Assembly (NCBI GenBank): GCA_030684575.1
Contig: JAUXVD010000011.1
Span: 62,001 to 126,000, forward strand
DNA: 64,000 bases
Source: Nitrospirota bacterium
Lineage (GTDB): Bacteria > Nitrospirota > Nitrospiria > Nitrospirales > Nitrospiraceae
Reading direction: 5' to 3'
Position 1 is the stretch's first letter; every line of letters starts with the position of its first letter. The notes beneath the pieces were generated by a model. The model saw only the letters and a list, made by a program, of their open reading frames with translations. It did no database searches and was not told the DNA's origin. The position numbers and the translations under genes are program-made. Positions 28,206-36,892 of this stretch are shown piece after piece.

Positions 28206-28762
28206 CCCATCGCCTGATTCAGCTTGGCGAGCACCGGCGCAGGCAGCAAAAACTCCGCCTGCACCTCGATCCTGGACGGCACCAGAAGCGTCGTATGGAA
28301 GACAATATCGCGAATCGAGATCTTAAACTCAGGATCCTGCGGCGTACTGAGTTCAACTGACTCGACCGACTGGGTAATGGCGCCGCTATCTTGCGGGCCG
28401 TACACCGTGACGACCGCCTTCAAAATCTCCACGACCTTCTCGTTCGTCTCAACTCCCTCAATCCCCTTCTCCAACAAGGGAATGGCCTCTTCCCGTGCCT
28501 GGTCAGACAGCGTGAAATTCTCTACCCGCTCTTTCCGGCGCAATGAGGTAAGATCGTTGTCGAGATCCTTGCTGAACGCCCCGTAGGCAAACCGAAAGAA
28601 TTCGAAGTGAAAGCCCTTGAATCCCTTGCCGAACATTTGCAGTTCGCATAAGAAGCAGAGTTGCTGCAGCTTCACATCGCTGAGCAGCCCATGCGGTTCC
28701 GCCAGATGCAGGACATAGAGCAGAAGGGCCCGGTCGACCGTAATTTGATTAGGTTTTCGCAT
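28184..28762 (-). CDS. unknown protein with Panacea/YwgA-like N-terminus
   Basis: A 192-residue soluble protein. The N-terminal half ('LLYVLHLAEPHGLLSDVKLQQLCFLCELQMFG...FHFEFFRFAYGAFSKDLDNDL') has the pattern of the winged-helix Panacea (DUF4065/SocA) and YwgA families: a 'KLQ.L.FL' helix and a 'F....YGPFS.DL' turn. The Panacea domain often acts as an antitoxin-type adaptor, but no toxin gene is adjacent here. The C-terminal part is not recognised. It ends inside the M32 gene (22-nt convergent overlap). Confidence 0.5.
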   Translation of the reverse strand: MRKPNQITVDRALLLYVLHLAEPHGLLSDVKLQQLCFLCELQMFGKGFKGFHFEFFRFAYGAFSKDLDNDLTSLRRKERVENFTLSDQAREEAIPLLEKGIEGVETNEKVVEILKAVVTVYGPQDSGAITQSVESVELSTPQDPEFKISIRDIVFHTTLLVPSRIEVQAEFLLPAPVLAKLNQAMGYDPVSR

Positions 28763-28913
28763 TCGTTGATGCCTCGCTCGTGCCGTGAGTGGAACGGCGC
28801 ACTATAAACAGCGCCGGAGTTCTCCGTCAATTCTTCTACTCCGGCTCCCGACACAATGCCCCTTGACCGGCTGGGCGGTTTCGTCTTTAATGAGGCCCCA
28901 TCGGAGGCCCGTC

Positions 28914-29348
28914 ATGGCAGCGAAGCATGTGAAAGAAATGGAGGCGCTGAAGGAGCACCTCGGCAAACATCAGCTCAAACTCACGCGCCAACGTGAATTG
29001 ATTCTGAGTGCCTTCCTCCGGCAAGAGCACATTACCGCGGAAGCCATGTACCACCAACTGGCCAAGTCCGATCCCCATCTCGGGCTCGCCACCATCTATC
29101 GAACACTCAATCTGTTCTGCGATGCCGGCCTTGCACAAGCCCGCCACTTCGGCTCTCAGACGCAGTACGACAACATCGCGCACAAGGGCCACCACGATCA
29201 CCTGATCTGCACCGGCTGCGATAAGATTGTAGAGTTTGAAAACTGCGACATTGAGCGTCTTCAGGAAGAAGTGGCGGCCCAGAACGGATTTATCATCAAA
29301 ACTCATCGACTTGAACTCTACGGCCTCTGCTCCCGCTGCCGCCATTGA
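28914..29348 (+). CDS. fur: Fur-family ferric uptake regulator
   Basis: A 144-residue Fur protein: N-terminal winged helix ('LTRQRELILSAFL...TAEAMYHQL...LGLATIYRTLNLF') and C-terminal dimerisation domain with the His-rich site 'HKGHHDHLICTGC' and two CxxC pairs ('CTGC', 'CSRC'). The ATG at 28914 (GGAGG 6 nt upstream) is chosen over an upstream in-frame start. It lies 66 bp before a ferric-iron importer whose promoter holds a palindrome, so iron control is likely. PerR or Zur function cannot be excluded from sequence alone. Confidence 0.9.
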   Translation: MAAKHVKEMEALKEHLGKHQLKLTRQRELILSAFLRQEHITAEAMYHQLAKSDPHLGLATIYRTLNLFCDAGLAQARHFGSQTQYDNIAHKGHHDHLICTGCDKIVEFENCDIERLQEEVAAQNGFIIKTHRLELYGLCSRCRH

Positions 29349-29381
29349 CGAAACCGCTTTTTTTTAGTATCATTTTGATAC
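29345..29381 (+). promoter_or_regulatory. promoter with overlapping palindromic operator, upstream of fbpA
   Basis: TTGACG (29345-29350), 17-nt spacer and TATCAT (29368-29373). A perfect 15-bp palindrome GTATCATTTTGATAC (29367-29381) covers the -10 box. An A/T-rich TTATCAATTTCAATT follows. The place and composition fit a Fur-type operator; the -35 box overlaps the stop of fur. Confidence 0.65.
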
Positions 29382-29413
29382 AGCTTATCAATTTCAATTC
29401 CATAAGGATCCCC

Positions 29414-30454
29414 ATGGCATTTGTATGCGCTCACCCAACATGGCGACGGACCCTGCTCTCCTCTCTCATGCTGCTCGTGGTCGCCGGGATCTTCGCACCC
29501 TCCGCCCCGGCCGCCGATAAAATCACCATCTACTCCGGCCGCTCGGAACGGCTCATCAAGCCGGTGCTCGATGCCTTTACGGCAAGTACCGGGATCCAGG
29601 TCGAACTGTTGTCCTCCGGCACGACGGAATTGGTCAACCGCCTGAAGGCGGAAGGTGAGCGCACATCGGCCGACCTCCTGATCACCAACGACGCCGGCAG
29701 TTTGGAGTTGGCACGGACCGCCGGCCTCCTCCGCCCCCTGAACATGCGGGAAATCGAACGAGCGATTCCAGCACAGTTTCGCGCACCGGACAATGCATGG
29801 GTGGGTCTCTCCGGACGATTCTGGATCGTGGTCTACAACACCACGATGGTCAAGCCGGACCAAGTGAAGTCGCTCCTCGACCTCGCCGATCCAAAGTGGA
29901 AAGATAAGATTGCGATTCCGAATTCGGGCAGTGAATATCTGCAAGCCGGCGTCTCGGTCATACGCGCCACGCATGGCGAAGAGAAGACCAAGCAATTCCT
30001 GCAAGGCCTCAAGACCAATGCGGATAACCAGGTCTACCAAAAAAGCTCACAGATCGTGGATGCCGTCGCCAAGGGGCAGGTCGCATTGGGCATCGTGAAT
30101 CACTACTACGTCTATCGTCATCTTGCCGCGCAACCCACCGCGCCGATCGCCGTGGTGATGCCGGACCAGCAGGAAGGCGGCATGGGGGCGATCATGAATG
30201 TCGCCGGCGTCGGCATCGTCAAGTCGACTAAACATCTCGACAGCGCAAAGCTGCTCGTGGAATTCCTGGTCGCTCAAGCGGGACAGAAGTTGTTTGCCGA
30301 CCTCGACAAGGAGTACCCCCTCCATGCAGATGTGAAAGCAGATCCGGCCCTCGTGGACCGAAAGAGTTTCCGGGCCGCGCAGGTCCCCCTCACCAAGTTG
30401 GCTGAATTGCGCGAACCGACCCTCACATTGATCGAACAAGTGGGTCTCCGGTAA
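29414..30454 (+). CDS. fbpA: ferric-iron ABC transporter, substrate-binding protein
   Basis: A 346-residue periplasmic protein with a signal peptide ending near 'APSAPAAD'. The mature start 'ITIYSGRSERLIKPV' is the classic FbpA/FutA N-terminus and 'VNHYYVYRHLA' carries the Tyr pair that binds Fe(III). The ATG at 29414 has AAGGA 6 nt upstream; an earlier in-frame start overlaps fur and lacks support. First gene of fbpABC. Confidence 0.93.
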   Translation: MAFVCAHPTWRRTLLSSLMLLVVAGIFAPSAPAADKITIYSGRSERLIKPVLDAFTASTGIQVELLSSGTTELVNRLKAEGERTSADLLITNDAGSLELARTAGLLRPLNMREIERAIPAQFRAPDNAWVGLSGRFWIVVYNTTMVKPDQVKSLLDLADPKWKDKIAIPNSGSEYLQAGVSVIRATHGEEKTKQFLQGLKTNADNQVYQKSSQIVDAVAKGQVALGIVNHYYVYRHLAAQPTAPIAVVMPDQQEGGMGAIMNVAGVGIVKSTKHLDSAKLLVEFLVAQAGQKLFADLDKEYPLHADVKADPALVDRKSFRAAQVPLTKLAELREPTLTLIEQVGLR

Positions 30455-30468
30455 TCGAAGGACCCACC

Positions 30469-32052
30469 GTGAACATGCTTCGCCGCCACCTGACGTCGCC
30501 ACTCCAACTCTTCGCCTTAGCCACGGCCGGCATCATCCTGCTCCCGCTCGGGTACGTCACCTCACAAGCCCTCTCGGCCGATCCTGCCGTCTGGAGCCGA
30601 TTGTGGGCAACCCGGATCCCCGAGCTCCTGTTCAACACCGTCTCACTCGCCGCCAGCGTGGCAGTCATCACCTTGTTCCTCGGCGTGTCGACCGCCTGGC
30701 TGGTCACTCGTGTGGAATTTCCCGGACGAAGACTATGGGAGGGGGCTCTGATCCTTCCATTGGCGATGCCGACCTATGTGCTGGCCTACGTCTATTCCTA
30801 CATCCTTGGGTTCGGCGGTCCCGTCGAACATGTCTGGCAACTCCTGGCAGGGCCTCAAGCCAGGATTTTTTCTCCCCATAGTTATTGGGGTGCGACGCTG
30901 GTGATGGCGCTGGATACATTTCCCTTCGTCTATCTGCTCAGCCGGAGTGCGCTCCTCAGCATGAACGTGTCGTTCGAAGAGGTGGCGAGAGCCAGCGGCG
31001 TCTCCCGCCTCTCAACCCTCTGGCGCGTCACCCTGCCGCTGATGCGCCCCTCGATTGCCGCCGGTGTCGCGCTCGTCATTTTGTATGTCGTGTCGGACTT
31101 CGGCGCGGTGTCGTTGCTGCGCTACCAGACCCTCACCTATGCCGTATTCCAGCAGATGACCGGTCGGTCCGACAATACCGCGGCGAGCATCTTGAGCCTC
31201 TTATTGGTCGGGCTGGCGCTGATCTTCCTAATCACGGAACGCTGGTTCCGGCAGAAGAGCCGGTTCTACCAGACCACCGGGCGCTACCGGGCACCGCAAC
31301 GGCAGCGTTATGGATGGCTCGGTACGCTTGCCGTCACCGGCTATCTCGGACTGATCGTCGGCGCAGCCTTCGCAATCCCAGCCGCACTCTTGATTCAATG
31401 GAGCCTGTCGCCGGAGGCACAGGCCACTCTCGACAGCCGCTTCTTCGGGTTCGTCTGGAACAGCGGAATCCTCGCGGCCAGCGCTGCCACCGGCGGCGTC
31501 TTAATCGGCTTGCCACTCGCCTATCTGGCGAGCCGCCGTCCGACCTTCCTGAACCTAAGCTGCCTCCAGGCTGCCTATGCCGGCTATGTGCTGCCTGGGC
31601 CGGTTGCAGCCCTAGCCGTCCTCGTCCTCTTTACCAAACTAGCCCCGGTGTTCTATGGCTCCGTCCTGATCCTGATCGTGGCCTACGTGATTCACTTTCT
31701 CCCGGCCGGCCTTCAGTCGCTAGAGCCGGCTCTCCAGCAAATTACGCCAAATTTGGAAGAAGTCGCACGCACACTCGGCCTTGGCATGCATGGGACCTGG
31801 CGCCGAGTCACCCTGCCGCTCGTCCGGAACGGATTCGTCGTCGCCTGGGTCTTGATGTTCCTGCAAACGATGAAGGAGTTGCCCGCAACCCTCTTGTTGC
31901 GGCCGGTGGGATTCGACACCCTGGCTATTCGCGTCTGGATGGAAGCGAGCGAGGAATATTTTCAGCTCGCGGCCCCTTCGGCACTCTTGATTGTCGTACT
32001 GAGTCTTCCGGCATTGGCCTTGCTGGTTTCAAAAGATTGGCGCGCAGCCTAA
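30469..32052 (+). CDS. fbpB: ferric-iron ABC transporter, fused permease
   Basis: A 527-residue inner-membrane protein with about twelve helices in two halves, each with the EAA loop of importer permeases ('FEEVARASGVSRLSTLWRVTLPLMRPS' and 'LEEVARTLGLGMHGTWRRVTLPLVRNG'). This two-in-one permease is typical of FbpB. GTG start with AAGGA 7 nt upstream, 14 nt after fbpA. Confidence 0.93.
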   Translation: MNMLRRHLTSPLQLFALATAGIILLPLGYVTSQALSADPAVWSRLWATRIPELLFNTVSLAASVAVITLFLGVSTAWLVTRVEFPGRRLWEGALILPLAMPTYVLAYVYSYILGFGGPVEHVWQLLAGPQARIFSPHSYWGATLVMALDTFPFVYLLSRSALLSMNVSFEEVARASGVSRLSTLWRVTLPLMRPSIAAGVALVILYVVSDFGAVSLLRYQTLTYAVFQQMTGRSDNTAASILSLLLVGLALIFLITERWFRQKSRFYQTTGRYRAPQRQRYGWLGTLAVTGYLGLIVGAAFAIPAALLIQWSLSPEAQATLDSRFFGFVWNSGILAASAATGGVLIGLPLAYLASRRPTFLNLSCLQAAYAGYVLPGPVAALAVLVLFTKLAPVFYGSVLILIVAYVIHFLPAGLQSLEPALQQITPNLEEVARTLGLGMHGTWRRVTLPLVRNGFVVAWVLMFLQTMKELPATLLLRPVGFDTLAIRVWMEASEEYFQLAAPSALLIVVLSLPALALLVSKDWRAA

Positions 32053-32072
32053 TTAGGAAGGATTGTGACTTC

Positions 32073-33197
32073 GTGATCTCAGACCATTCCACCGCACCAA
32101 GTCCATCCGGGGAGGGCATCGTCCAGGGCAACCTCTTTACACCGGCCTCCTCGGTCTTGGAACTGCGCCATGTGTCCTGTTCCTATGAAACCGGTCGCCC
32201 CGCAGTTCAGGAGATCTCCTTCGCGGCCAGGGAGGGAGAAATTCTCTGTTTGCTCGGCCCCTCCGGCTGTGGCAAAACCACAATTCTGCGCGCGATTGCA
32301 GGCTTTGAACCGGTTCGTTCAGGCCAGATCTTTTTGTCCGGCCAACTCATGTCGTCGCCGGACGTGATGACTCCCACAGAAAACCGCCGGGTTGGCATGG
32401 TCTTTCAAGAATACGCACTATTTCCCCACTTGCGAGTGCAAGACAACATCGCCTTTGGACTCCAACAGCTCACTCGAAACATACGTGCCGAGCGGGTCCA
32501 GGAGATGTTGAGGCTCACGGGGCTGGAAGGATTCGAGCAGCGTTACCCGCACGAATTATCGGGAGGCCAGCAACAGCGGGTTGCCCTGGCGCGCGCGCTG
32601 GTTCAAAGCCCAGTCGTGCTGCTGCTCGATGAGCCCTTTAGCAACCTAGACCCGGACATGGCCGGGCGCATGCGCCAGGAATTGCACGAACTGCTGCGCC
32701 GGACAAAGACAACGACCGTGCTCGTCACACATGACCATGACGAGGCATTTGCCATGGCCGATCGAATCGCCGTGCTCAACCAAGGTCGCCTGGAGCAATT
32801 CGACACCCCGGAAATGATCTACCACATGCCGGCGACGCCGTTCGTGGCCGATTTTGTCGGCCAAGCGGACTTCATTCCCGGAACCGTATCCCACGGCATG
32901 GTCCAGACCGAACTGGGAGAGTTTCCCGACACGATCGGGTGCACAGACGACACCGCCGTCGTCGTCATGATCAGGCCGGACGACATTCATCTCGTACCTA
33001 CGGAAGGCGCCCGCGCTCGCGTCCTCTCCCGTCAATTCCGCGGATCTGAAAATCTCTACACGGTCAGCCTCCCCTCCGGTCAAATCGTCCATAGCAGTCA
33101 AAGCTCTACGAGCGTATATCAAGCAGGTACAAGCGTAGAACTTCGTGTCTTGGCGACCCATACGGTGCTCTTCAGGCAAGAAAAATCCGCGAGCTAG
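32073..33197 (+). CDS. fbpC: ferric-iron ABC transporter, ATP-binding protein
   Basis: A 374-residue ABC ATPase: Walker A 'GPSGCGKTTILR', Q-loop 'FQEYALFPH', signature 'LSGGQQQRVALARAL', Walker B 'VLLLDEPFSNLD', then a C-terminal TOBE-like regulatory domain (about 250-374). The GTG at 32073, 10 nt after AGGAAGGA, is the start; the same frame is open far upstream but that part lies over fbpB and reads as non-protein. A palindromic repeat begins at the last base of its stop. Confidence 0.93.
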   Translation: MISDHSTAPSPSGEGIVQGNLFTPASSVLELRHVSCSYETGRPAVQEISFAAREGEILCLLGPSGCGKTTILRAIAGFEPVRSGQIFLSGQLMSSPDVMTPTENRRVGMVFQEYALFPHLRVQDNIAFGLQQLTRNIRAERVQEMLRLTGLEGFEQRYPHELSGGQQQRVALARALVQSPVVLLLDEPFSNLDPDMAGRMRQELHELLRRTKTTTVLVTHDHDEAFAMADRIAVLNQGRLEQFDTPEMIYHMPATPFVADFVGQADFIPGTVSHGMVQTELGEFPDTIGCTDDTAVVVMIRPDDIHLVPTEGARARVLSRQFRGSENLYTVSLPSGQIVHSSQSSTSVYQAGTSVELRVLATHTVLFRQEKSAS

Positions 33198-33310
33198 CAG
33201 GATGCTGAATACGTCCGCCAGCGTCGTTCCCTGCCTTCGCCGATGCGGCTTCGCGCAGGCAGGCCTTCACTCGCTGCGGCCTTTCCGGACGGCATTTTTG
33301 AGCATCCTGC
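33197..33310 (-). repeat. ~115-bp long-palindrome repeat, copy 6 (variant core)
   Basis: Perfect 10-bp outer arms GCAGGATGCT and AGCATCCTGC. It shares the arm motifs GGCCGCAGCGAG and GACGCTGGCGGAC (minus strand) with the other copies, but the GTACCC core is replaced by a different hairpin (CCTGCCT...AGGCAGG). The first arm starts on the G of the fbpC stop codon. The following 209 bp up to exbB hold no gene; a TTGACA at 33424 lacks a good -10. Confidence 0.8.
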
Positions 33311-33519
33311 GAGAGGCCATTCCTCTTGCCTCAGGCATGGAGACCATCAAAATTCTTACTCGCAAAAATAGCTTGTCCGAAGCCTGCGAAAGGTCCATCA
33401 GTCCGACCGGCCACACGAGAGCATTGACAGGCTTTTTCACGATCTGGCATTGATAGATCCTCACGACAGGTCCAACCTCACCGGGCCGTGAATCACACAG
33501 AGAAAGTGAGACCTCGCGT

Positions 33520-33951
33520 ATGAATGCGTTACACAACCTGGTCGATTATGGAATCATCGGCCTCTTACTGGCACTCAGCCTCTGGACCGTCGCCGTTGCG
33601 GTGGAGCGGTGGCTCTTTTACCGCCGTGTCGATCTCGCGCAATACCCCACCAACCTGGGGCTGGAAATGGCGCTCACCAAACATCTGGTCATCATCGGCA
33701 CGGTGGCCGCGAACGCCCCCTACATCGGCTTGCTGGGGACCGTGCTCGGCATCATGCTCACCTTCCATACGATGGGAACCTCCGGCACCATGGCGGTCAA
33801 TGCCATCATGATCGGACTCAGCCTTGCGCTCAAAGCCACGGCGGTCGGACTGCTGGTCGCCATTCCCTGTGTCGTCATGAACAACGTACTCAGACGGAAG
33901 GTGACCGAACTCCTCGCCCAACACAAGGAGCAGCATGCAACGAGACATTGA
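33520..33951 (+). CDS. exbB: TonB-system energiser ExbB (short type)
   Basis: A 143-residue MotA/TolQ/ExbB protein with three membrane helices ('YGIIGLLLALSLWTVAVAVERW', 'ANAPYIGLLGTVLGIMLTF', 'ALKATAVGLLVAIPCVVMNNVL'). The conserved 'APYIGLLGTVLGI' and 'ALKATAVGL' stretches line the proton path. It is the short ExbB type (about 140-150 residues), not the 240-residue enterobacterial type. It overlaps exbD by 17 nt. Confidence 0.9.
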   Translation: MNALHNLVDYGIIGLLLALSLWTVAVAVERWLFYRRVDLAQYPTNLGLEMALTKHLVIIGTVAANAPYIGLLGTVLGIMLTFHTMGTSGTMAVNAIMIGLSLALKATAVGLLVAIPCVVMNNVLRRKVTELLAQHKEQHATRH

Positions 33952-34309
33952 CCAGATCAACGTCATCCCCCTCGTGGATGTGATGCTGGTCCTGCTGGTC
34001 ATCGTCCTGACCACCGCCACCTTCATCAGCAGCGGACAAATTCCCGTCAATTTGGCCAAGGCGAAAGAAGTCGGCGATCGTAAAGAAACCCCGGTCGTGA
34101 TCACCCTCACTGCCGACGGGGCGCTTTTTCTCAACGACCATGCCATTCCTGAGGGAGGGCTTCCCAATGCCCTGGCCACGGAACCTCGAGAGTCGGCTGT
34201 CGTCGTACGGGCAGACAAGGTCACCTTGCTCGAACGATTCGTGTCTGTGGTGGATGAAGTGCGGGGCCTGGGGTTTCAACAGGTCAGTCTGGAGGTCATT
34301 CGTCTGTGA
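33935..34309 (+). CDS. exbD: TonB-system component ExbD
   Basis: A 124-residue protein with one N-terminal helix that carries the proton-binding Asp in 'INVIPLVDVMLVLLVIV', followed by a periplasmic domain. ExbB-ExbD uses the proton gradient to drive TonB. It overlaps both neighbours (17 nt with exbB, 4 nt with tonB). Confidence 0.92.
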   Translation: MQRDIDQINVIPLVDVMLVLLVIVLTTATFISSGQIPVNLAKAKEVGDRKETPVVITLTADGALFLNDHAIPEGGLPNALATEPRESAVVVRADKVTLLERFVSVVDEVRGLGFQQVSLEVIRL

Positions 34310-35286
34310 TCGCTGCCGGACCACCTCGATCAGGGCTCCAAAAAGAGGCGCACAGCCTGGGCTGGCTTGTCTCCGTCCTCTTACATGGTGCCGTGGCACT
34401 CTTCGCGATCGTACTGGTGACGCAGATTCAAGACTCGCCTCAAGACGAATCTTTCAAGTGGAACGTCGCCATGGTGTCGCCGACACAACCGGTCACACCC
34501 ACTGCATCGCCACCCCATCAATCCACAGCTCCATCAGTTTCACCTCCACCCCAGACTCCTGCCTCTCCCCTGCAGCAGAATGCGCCGACACAGCTCCTCG
34601 CAGCACCTCAGCCCCTTGCGCAACAAACGACTCCCTCGATTGCTGAGCGAACGCCCGTCACTCCAATGGTCGCTGAGCCTCCCACACCAACGCCACTCGA
34701 ACCAGTGCCGCCCTTACAATCAGCAGCTCCTACGGCACGACCAGCCGAGCCCTTCAGACATGAGGCTGTGGCACCGAGAGCTCCCGAAGCCACACCGATT
34801 CAGAAACCAGCCGAGGAACCGCCAATCGTACCAGTGCCATCTGATGCACATACGGCGCCATCGACCCCATCCGCCGCTCCCGCTTCACCACCGATCCAGA
34901 CGGCCACCCTTTCCCCGACACCAACGCCCCTGACCGACGCAGCGCCCGCGCAAAATGCCGCCATCGCTCGGGCACCAGCGAACACACCGATGAAGCGCGA
35001 CTATGGCTGGCTCTCAGAAGCAATTTTACGGCGAGTAGAAGAGCTGAAGCGTTATCCGGCCTCGGCCCGGGCGGAACGAGCTGAAGGGAAAGTTGTGGTG
35101 AAAGCCGTGATCAGCGAGGACGGAAGTATCAGCGAGATGGAAGTGTTTCAAAGCTCCGGGCATCCCGGTCTCGACAAGGCCGCGATGGACACCATGAAAC
35201 AGGCAGCTCCCTTTCACTTGCCTCATCCATTAGGCCAGCCACGTATGACGATCAAGATTCCAATGAGTTATCGCTTGGATCGATAG
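34306..35286 (+). CDS. tonB: TonB family protein
   Basis: A 326-residue protein: one membrane helix (about 16-38), a very long Pro/Ala/Thr/Gln-rich periplasmic spacer (about 55-225), and the TonB C-terminal domain (about 235-326; 'RRVEELKRYPASARAERAEGKVVVKAVISEDGSI', 'GLDKAAMDTMKQAAPF'). It starts at a GTG overlapping the exbD stop. The spacer is long enough to span a wide periplasm. No TonB-dependent receptor lies in the window, so the partner is elsewhere. Confidence 0.92.
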   Translation: MIAAGPPRSGLQKEAHSLGWLVSVLLHGAVALFAIVLVTQIQDSPQDESFKWNVAMVSPTQPVTPTASPPHQSTAPSVSPPPQTPASPLQQNAPTQLLAAPQPLAQQTTPSIAERTPVTPMVAEPPTPTPLEPVPPLQSAAPTARPAEPFRHEAVAPRAPEATPIQKPAEEPPIVPVPSDAHTAPSTPSAAPASPPIQTATLSPTPTPLTDAAPAQNAAIARAPANTPMKRDYGWLSEAILRRVEELKRYPASARAERAEGKVVVKAVISEDGSISEMEVFQSSGHPGLDKAAMDTMKQAAPFHLPHPLGQPRMTIKIPMSYRLDR

Positions 35287-35313
35287 ACCGAACGTGGAAC
35301 GGAACACGTCCAG

Positions 35314-35628
35314 CTAATTTCGGCAATCCAGCTGCTGCCAGTCTCTCAATGTCCCTTCGCGATCGAATGTCAGCACATAGGCGCGGCAAAAGGATGAACG
35401 GGCCGTACCAGCGTAGCCGGAGTTGGCGCTCCCTCGGTCAAAGTACGTCCAGACTACGTGACGGTCCAGACGCTCCTCAACCTTATGGGGCGAGCCATAA
35501 CGCTTCGCCACCCGTTCGGCCGTGGCCTCATTGACGCGATCTTTGAAGTAGTGGGTGTCGATCTCCGAACAGGCGCCGACGACCCCTACGGCACAGAGAA
35601 GCAGAAATTGCTGAACGGTCCGCATCAT
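35314..35628 (-). CDS. small lipoprotein with BamE/SmpA-like fold
   Basis: A 104-residue lipoprotein: signal peptide ending 'GVVGAC' (Cys about residue 20), then 'ERVAKRYGSPHKVEERLDRHVVWTYFDRG...RAYVLTFDREGTLRDWQ', which resembles the alpha-alpha-beta-beta-beta SmpA/BamE fold. Start overlaps the apbE stop (ATGA), so it is made with ApbE. It may sit in the outer membrane and help assembly of a partner, but this is inference. Confidence 0.65.
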   Translation of the reverse strand: MMRTVQQFLLLCAVGVVGACSEIDTHYFKDRVNEATAERVAKRYGSPHKVEERLDRHVVWTYFDRGSANSGYAGTARSSFCRAYVLTFDREGTLRDWQQLDCRN

Positions 35629-36677
35629 TGCCCCTGCCCTCTGCCATCCGACTGCCCTGGAAACCGAACCCGGTCCTGTAACCCTGAAGAAAGAAACAGG
35701 CGGCCATCAGCACCGACGATAATCGCTTCAACATCCGGCAGCCGTTCAATGAGCTCTATGCCCTGCTCCGGCCCCATCACAAAGATACCCGTGTCAAGTC
35801 CATCCGCCCAGACCCCTTCTTTGGCGATCACCGTCACACTCTGGCAGCCCCGGGCCGGCTGAAGGGTTTGTGGATCAAGGATATGATGATACCGAACCCC
35901 GTCACGCTCGAAAAATCGTTCATAATCACCTGCTGTTGAAATGGCTTCATCTTCCAAGTCGATATAGACAAGAACTGCGCCCTCTTTGCGGGGATGTTGA
36001 ATACCGACGGGAAACGTTCTTCCACCCGGTAGCTGTCCGAATGTTTTGATATCACCGGAGAGCGCCACCACTCCAGCCAAAGCCCCCGCCTTCTTCATCG
36101 CCATCACGGCATGATCTGCGGCAAAGCCCTTTCCGATTCCTCCGACATCGATCCGCATGCCCGTCTTTTCCAGATAGAGCGTCTGCTCGTGCAGATCGGT
36201 CCGAACTGCCTGCAAATTCACCAAGGGACGAAGAGCCGCTAACTCAGCCTCTGTCGGTATCCTTTGGCCTTCCGTGACATGCCAGAGATCGACGGCCGGA
36301 CCGATGGCAATATTGAATCCACCACCGGTTAATTCCGCAGCCTGCTTCGCACGCTGAACAACCGTCCAGGTCTCAAGGCTCACAGGGACAGGCTTGATTC
36401 CGGCCGCCGCATTCACGCGAGAAAGCTCGCTGCTTGGGATCCAGGTGCTCAGGAGTTGCTCAAGCCGTTTCACTTCATGAAAGCCGGCATTGATCGCACT
36501 GTGCGCGGCCTGATCGGTTGGCGCCACAGCCGTAATGGACACCAACGTTCCCATGTGCATCTGCGCTCGTTTCACCACCACGGATGGAGAGCCAGGTGAC
36601 AGCCCGACACATCCGGATTGCATCACCAGAACGAGGCAGAGACAGCATGAGGATGCCATTGTTCGAACCATAGACAT
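35625..36677 (-). CDS. apbE: FAD:protein FMN transferase ApbE (lipoprotein)
   Basis: ApbE attaches FMN from FAD covalently to a Thr or Ser in target proteins in the periplasm. The 350-residue product starts at an ATG with AGGAGG 7 nt upstream; an upstream GTG is rejected. It has a lipoprotein signal ('LVMQSGC'), the FAD/Mg site 'RIDVGGIGKGFAAD', 'STAGDYERFF', 'HHILDPQTLQP' and 'WADGLDTGIFVMG'. The likely client is the FMN-binding protein at 39232-39912, which has the target motif SGAT. Divergent from the Fur-box promoter at 36893. Confidence 0.94.
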   Translation of the reverse strand: MSMVRTMASSCCLCLVLVMQSGCVGLSPGSPSVVVKRAQMHMGTLVSITAVAPTDQAAHSAINAGFHEVKRLEQLLSTWIPSSELSRVNAAAGIKPVPVSLETWTVVQRAKQAAELTGGGFNIAIGPAVDLWHVTEGQRIPTEAELAALRPLVNLQAVRTDLHEQTLYLEKTGMRIDVGGIGKGFAADHAVMAMKKAGALAGVVALSGDIKTFGQLPGGRTFPVGIQHPRKEGAVLVYIDLEDEAISTAGDYERFFERDGVRYHHILDPQTLQPARGCQSVTVIAKEGVWADGLDTGIFVMGPEQGIELIERLPDVEAIIVGADGRLFLSSGLQDRVRFPGQSDGRGQGQ

Positions 36678-36892
36678 GAACTGCCTCCTACCTGACATAA
36701 CCGTGAAAAATGCAAGGAGAGCCATGACTACGACTTCCGCATCACTAAATCCTGAGCCAGCCAACGAGCTCCGAGAGCTCCGATTCACCTGATCAATCAC
36801 AAGGATTACTGAGCCATCCTGGCAGAATTATAGGCAATATCCTGCAGGAAAGCATGCGCTTCCTCCTCCCAAAAACATGTACAAGGCCCCCC

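Noticed and set aside
30885-32072. Long open frame running into fbpC from upstream
   Set aside because: This part lies over fbpB in another frame and reads as Arg/Pro-rich non-protein; fbpC starts at the GTG at 32073 after AGGAAGGA.
33424-33456. Promoter for exbB (TTGACA at 33424)
   Set aside because: No acceptable -10 at 16-18 nt spacing; TTGATA lies too far.
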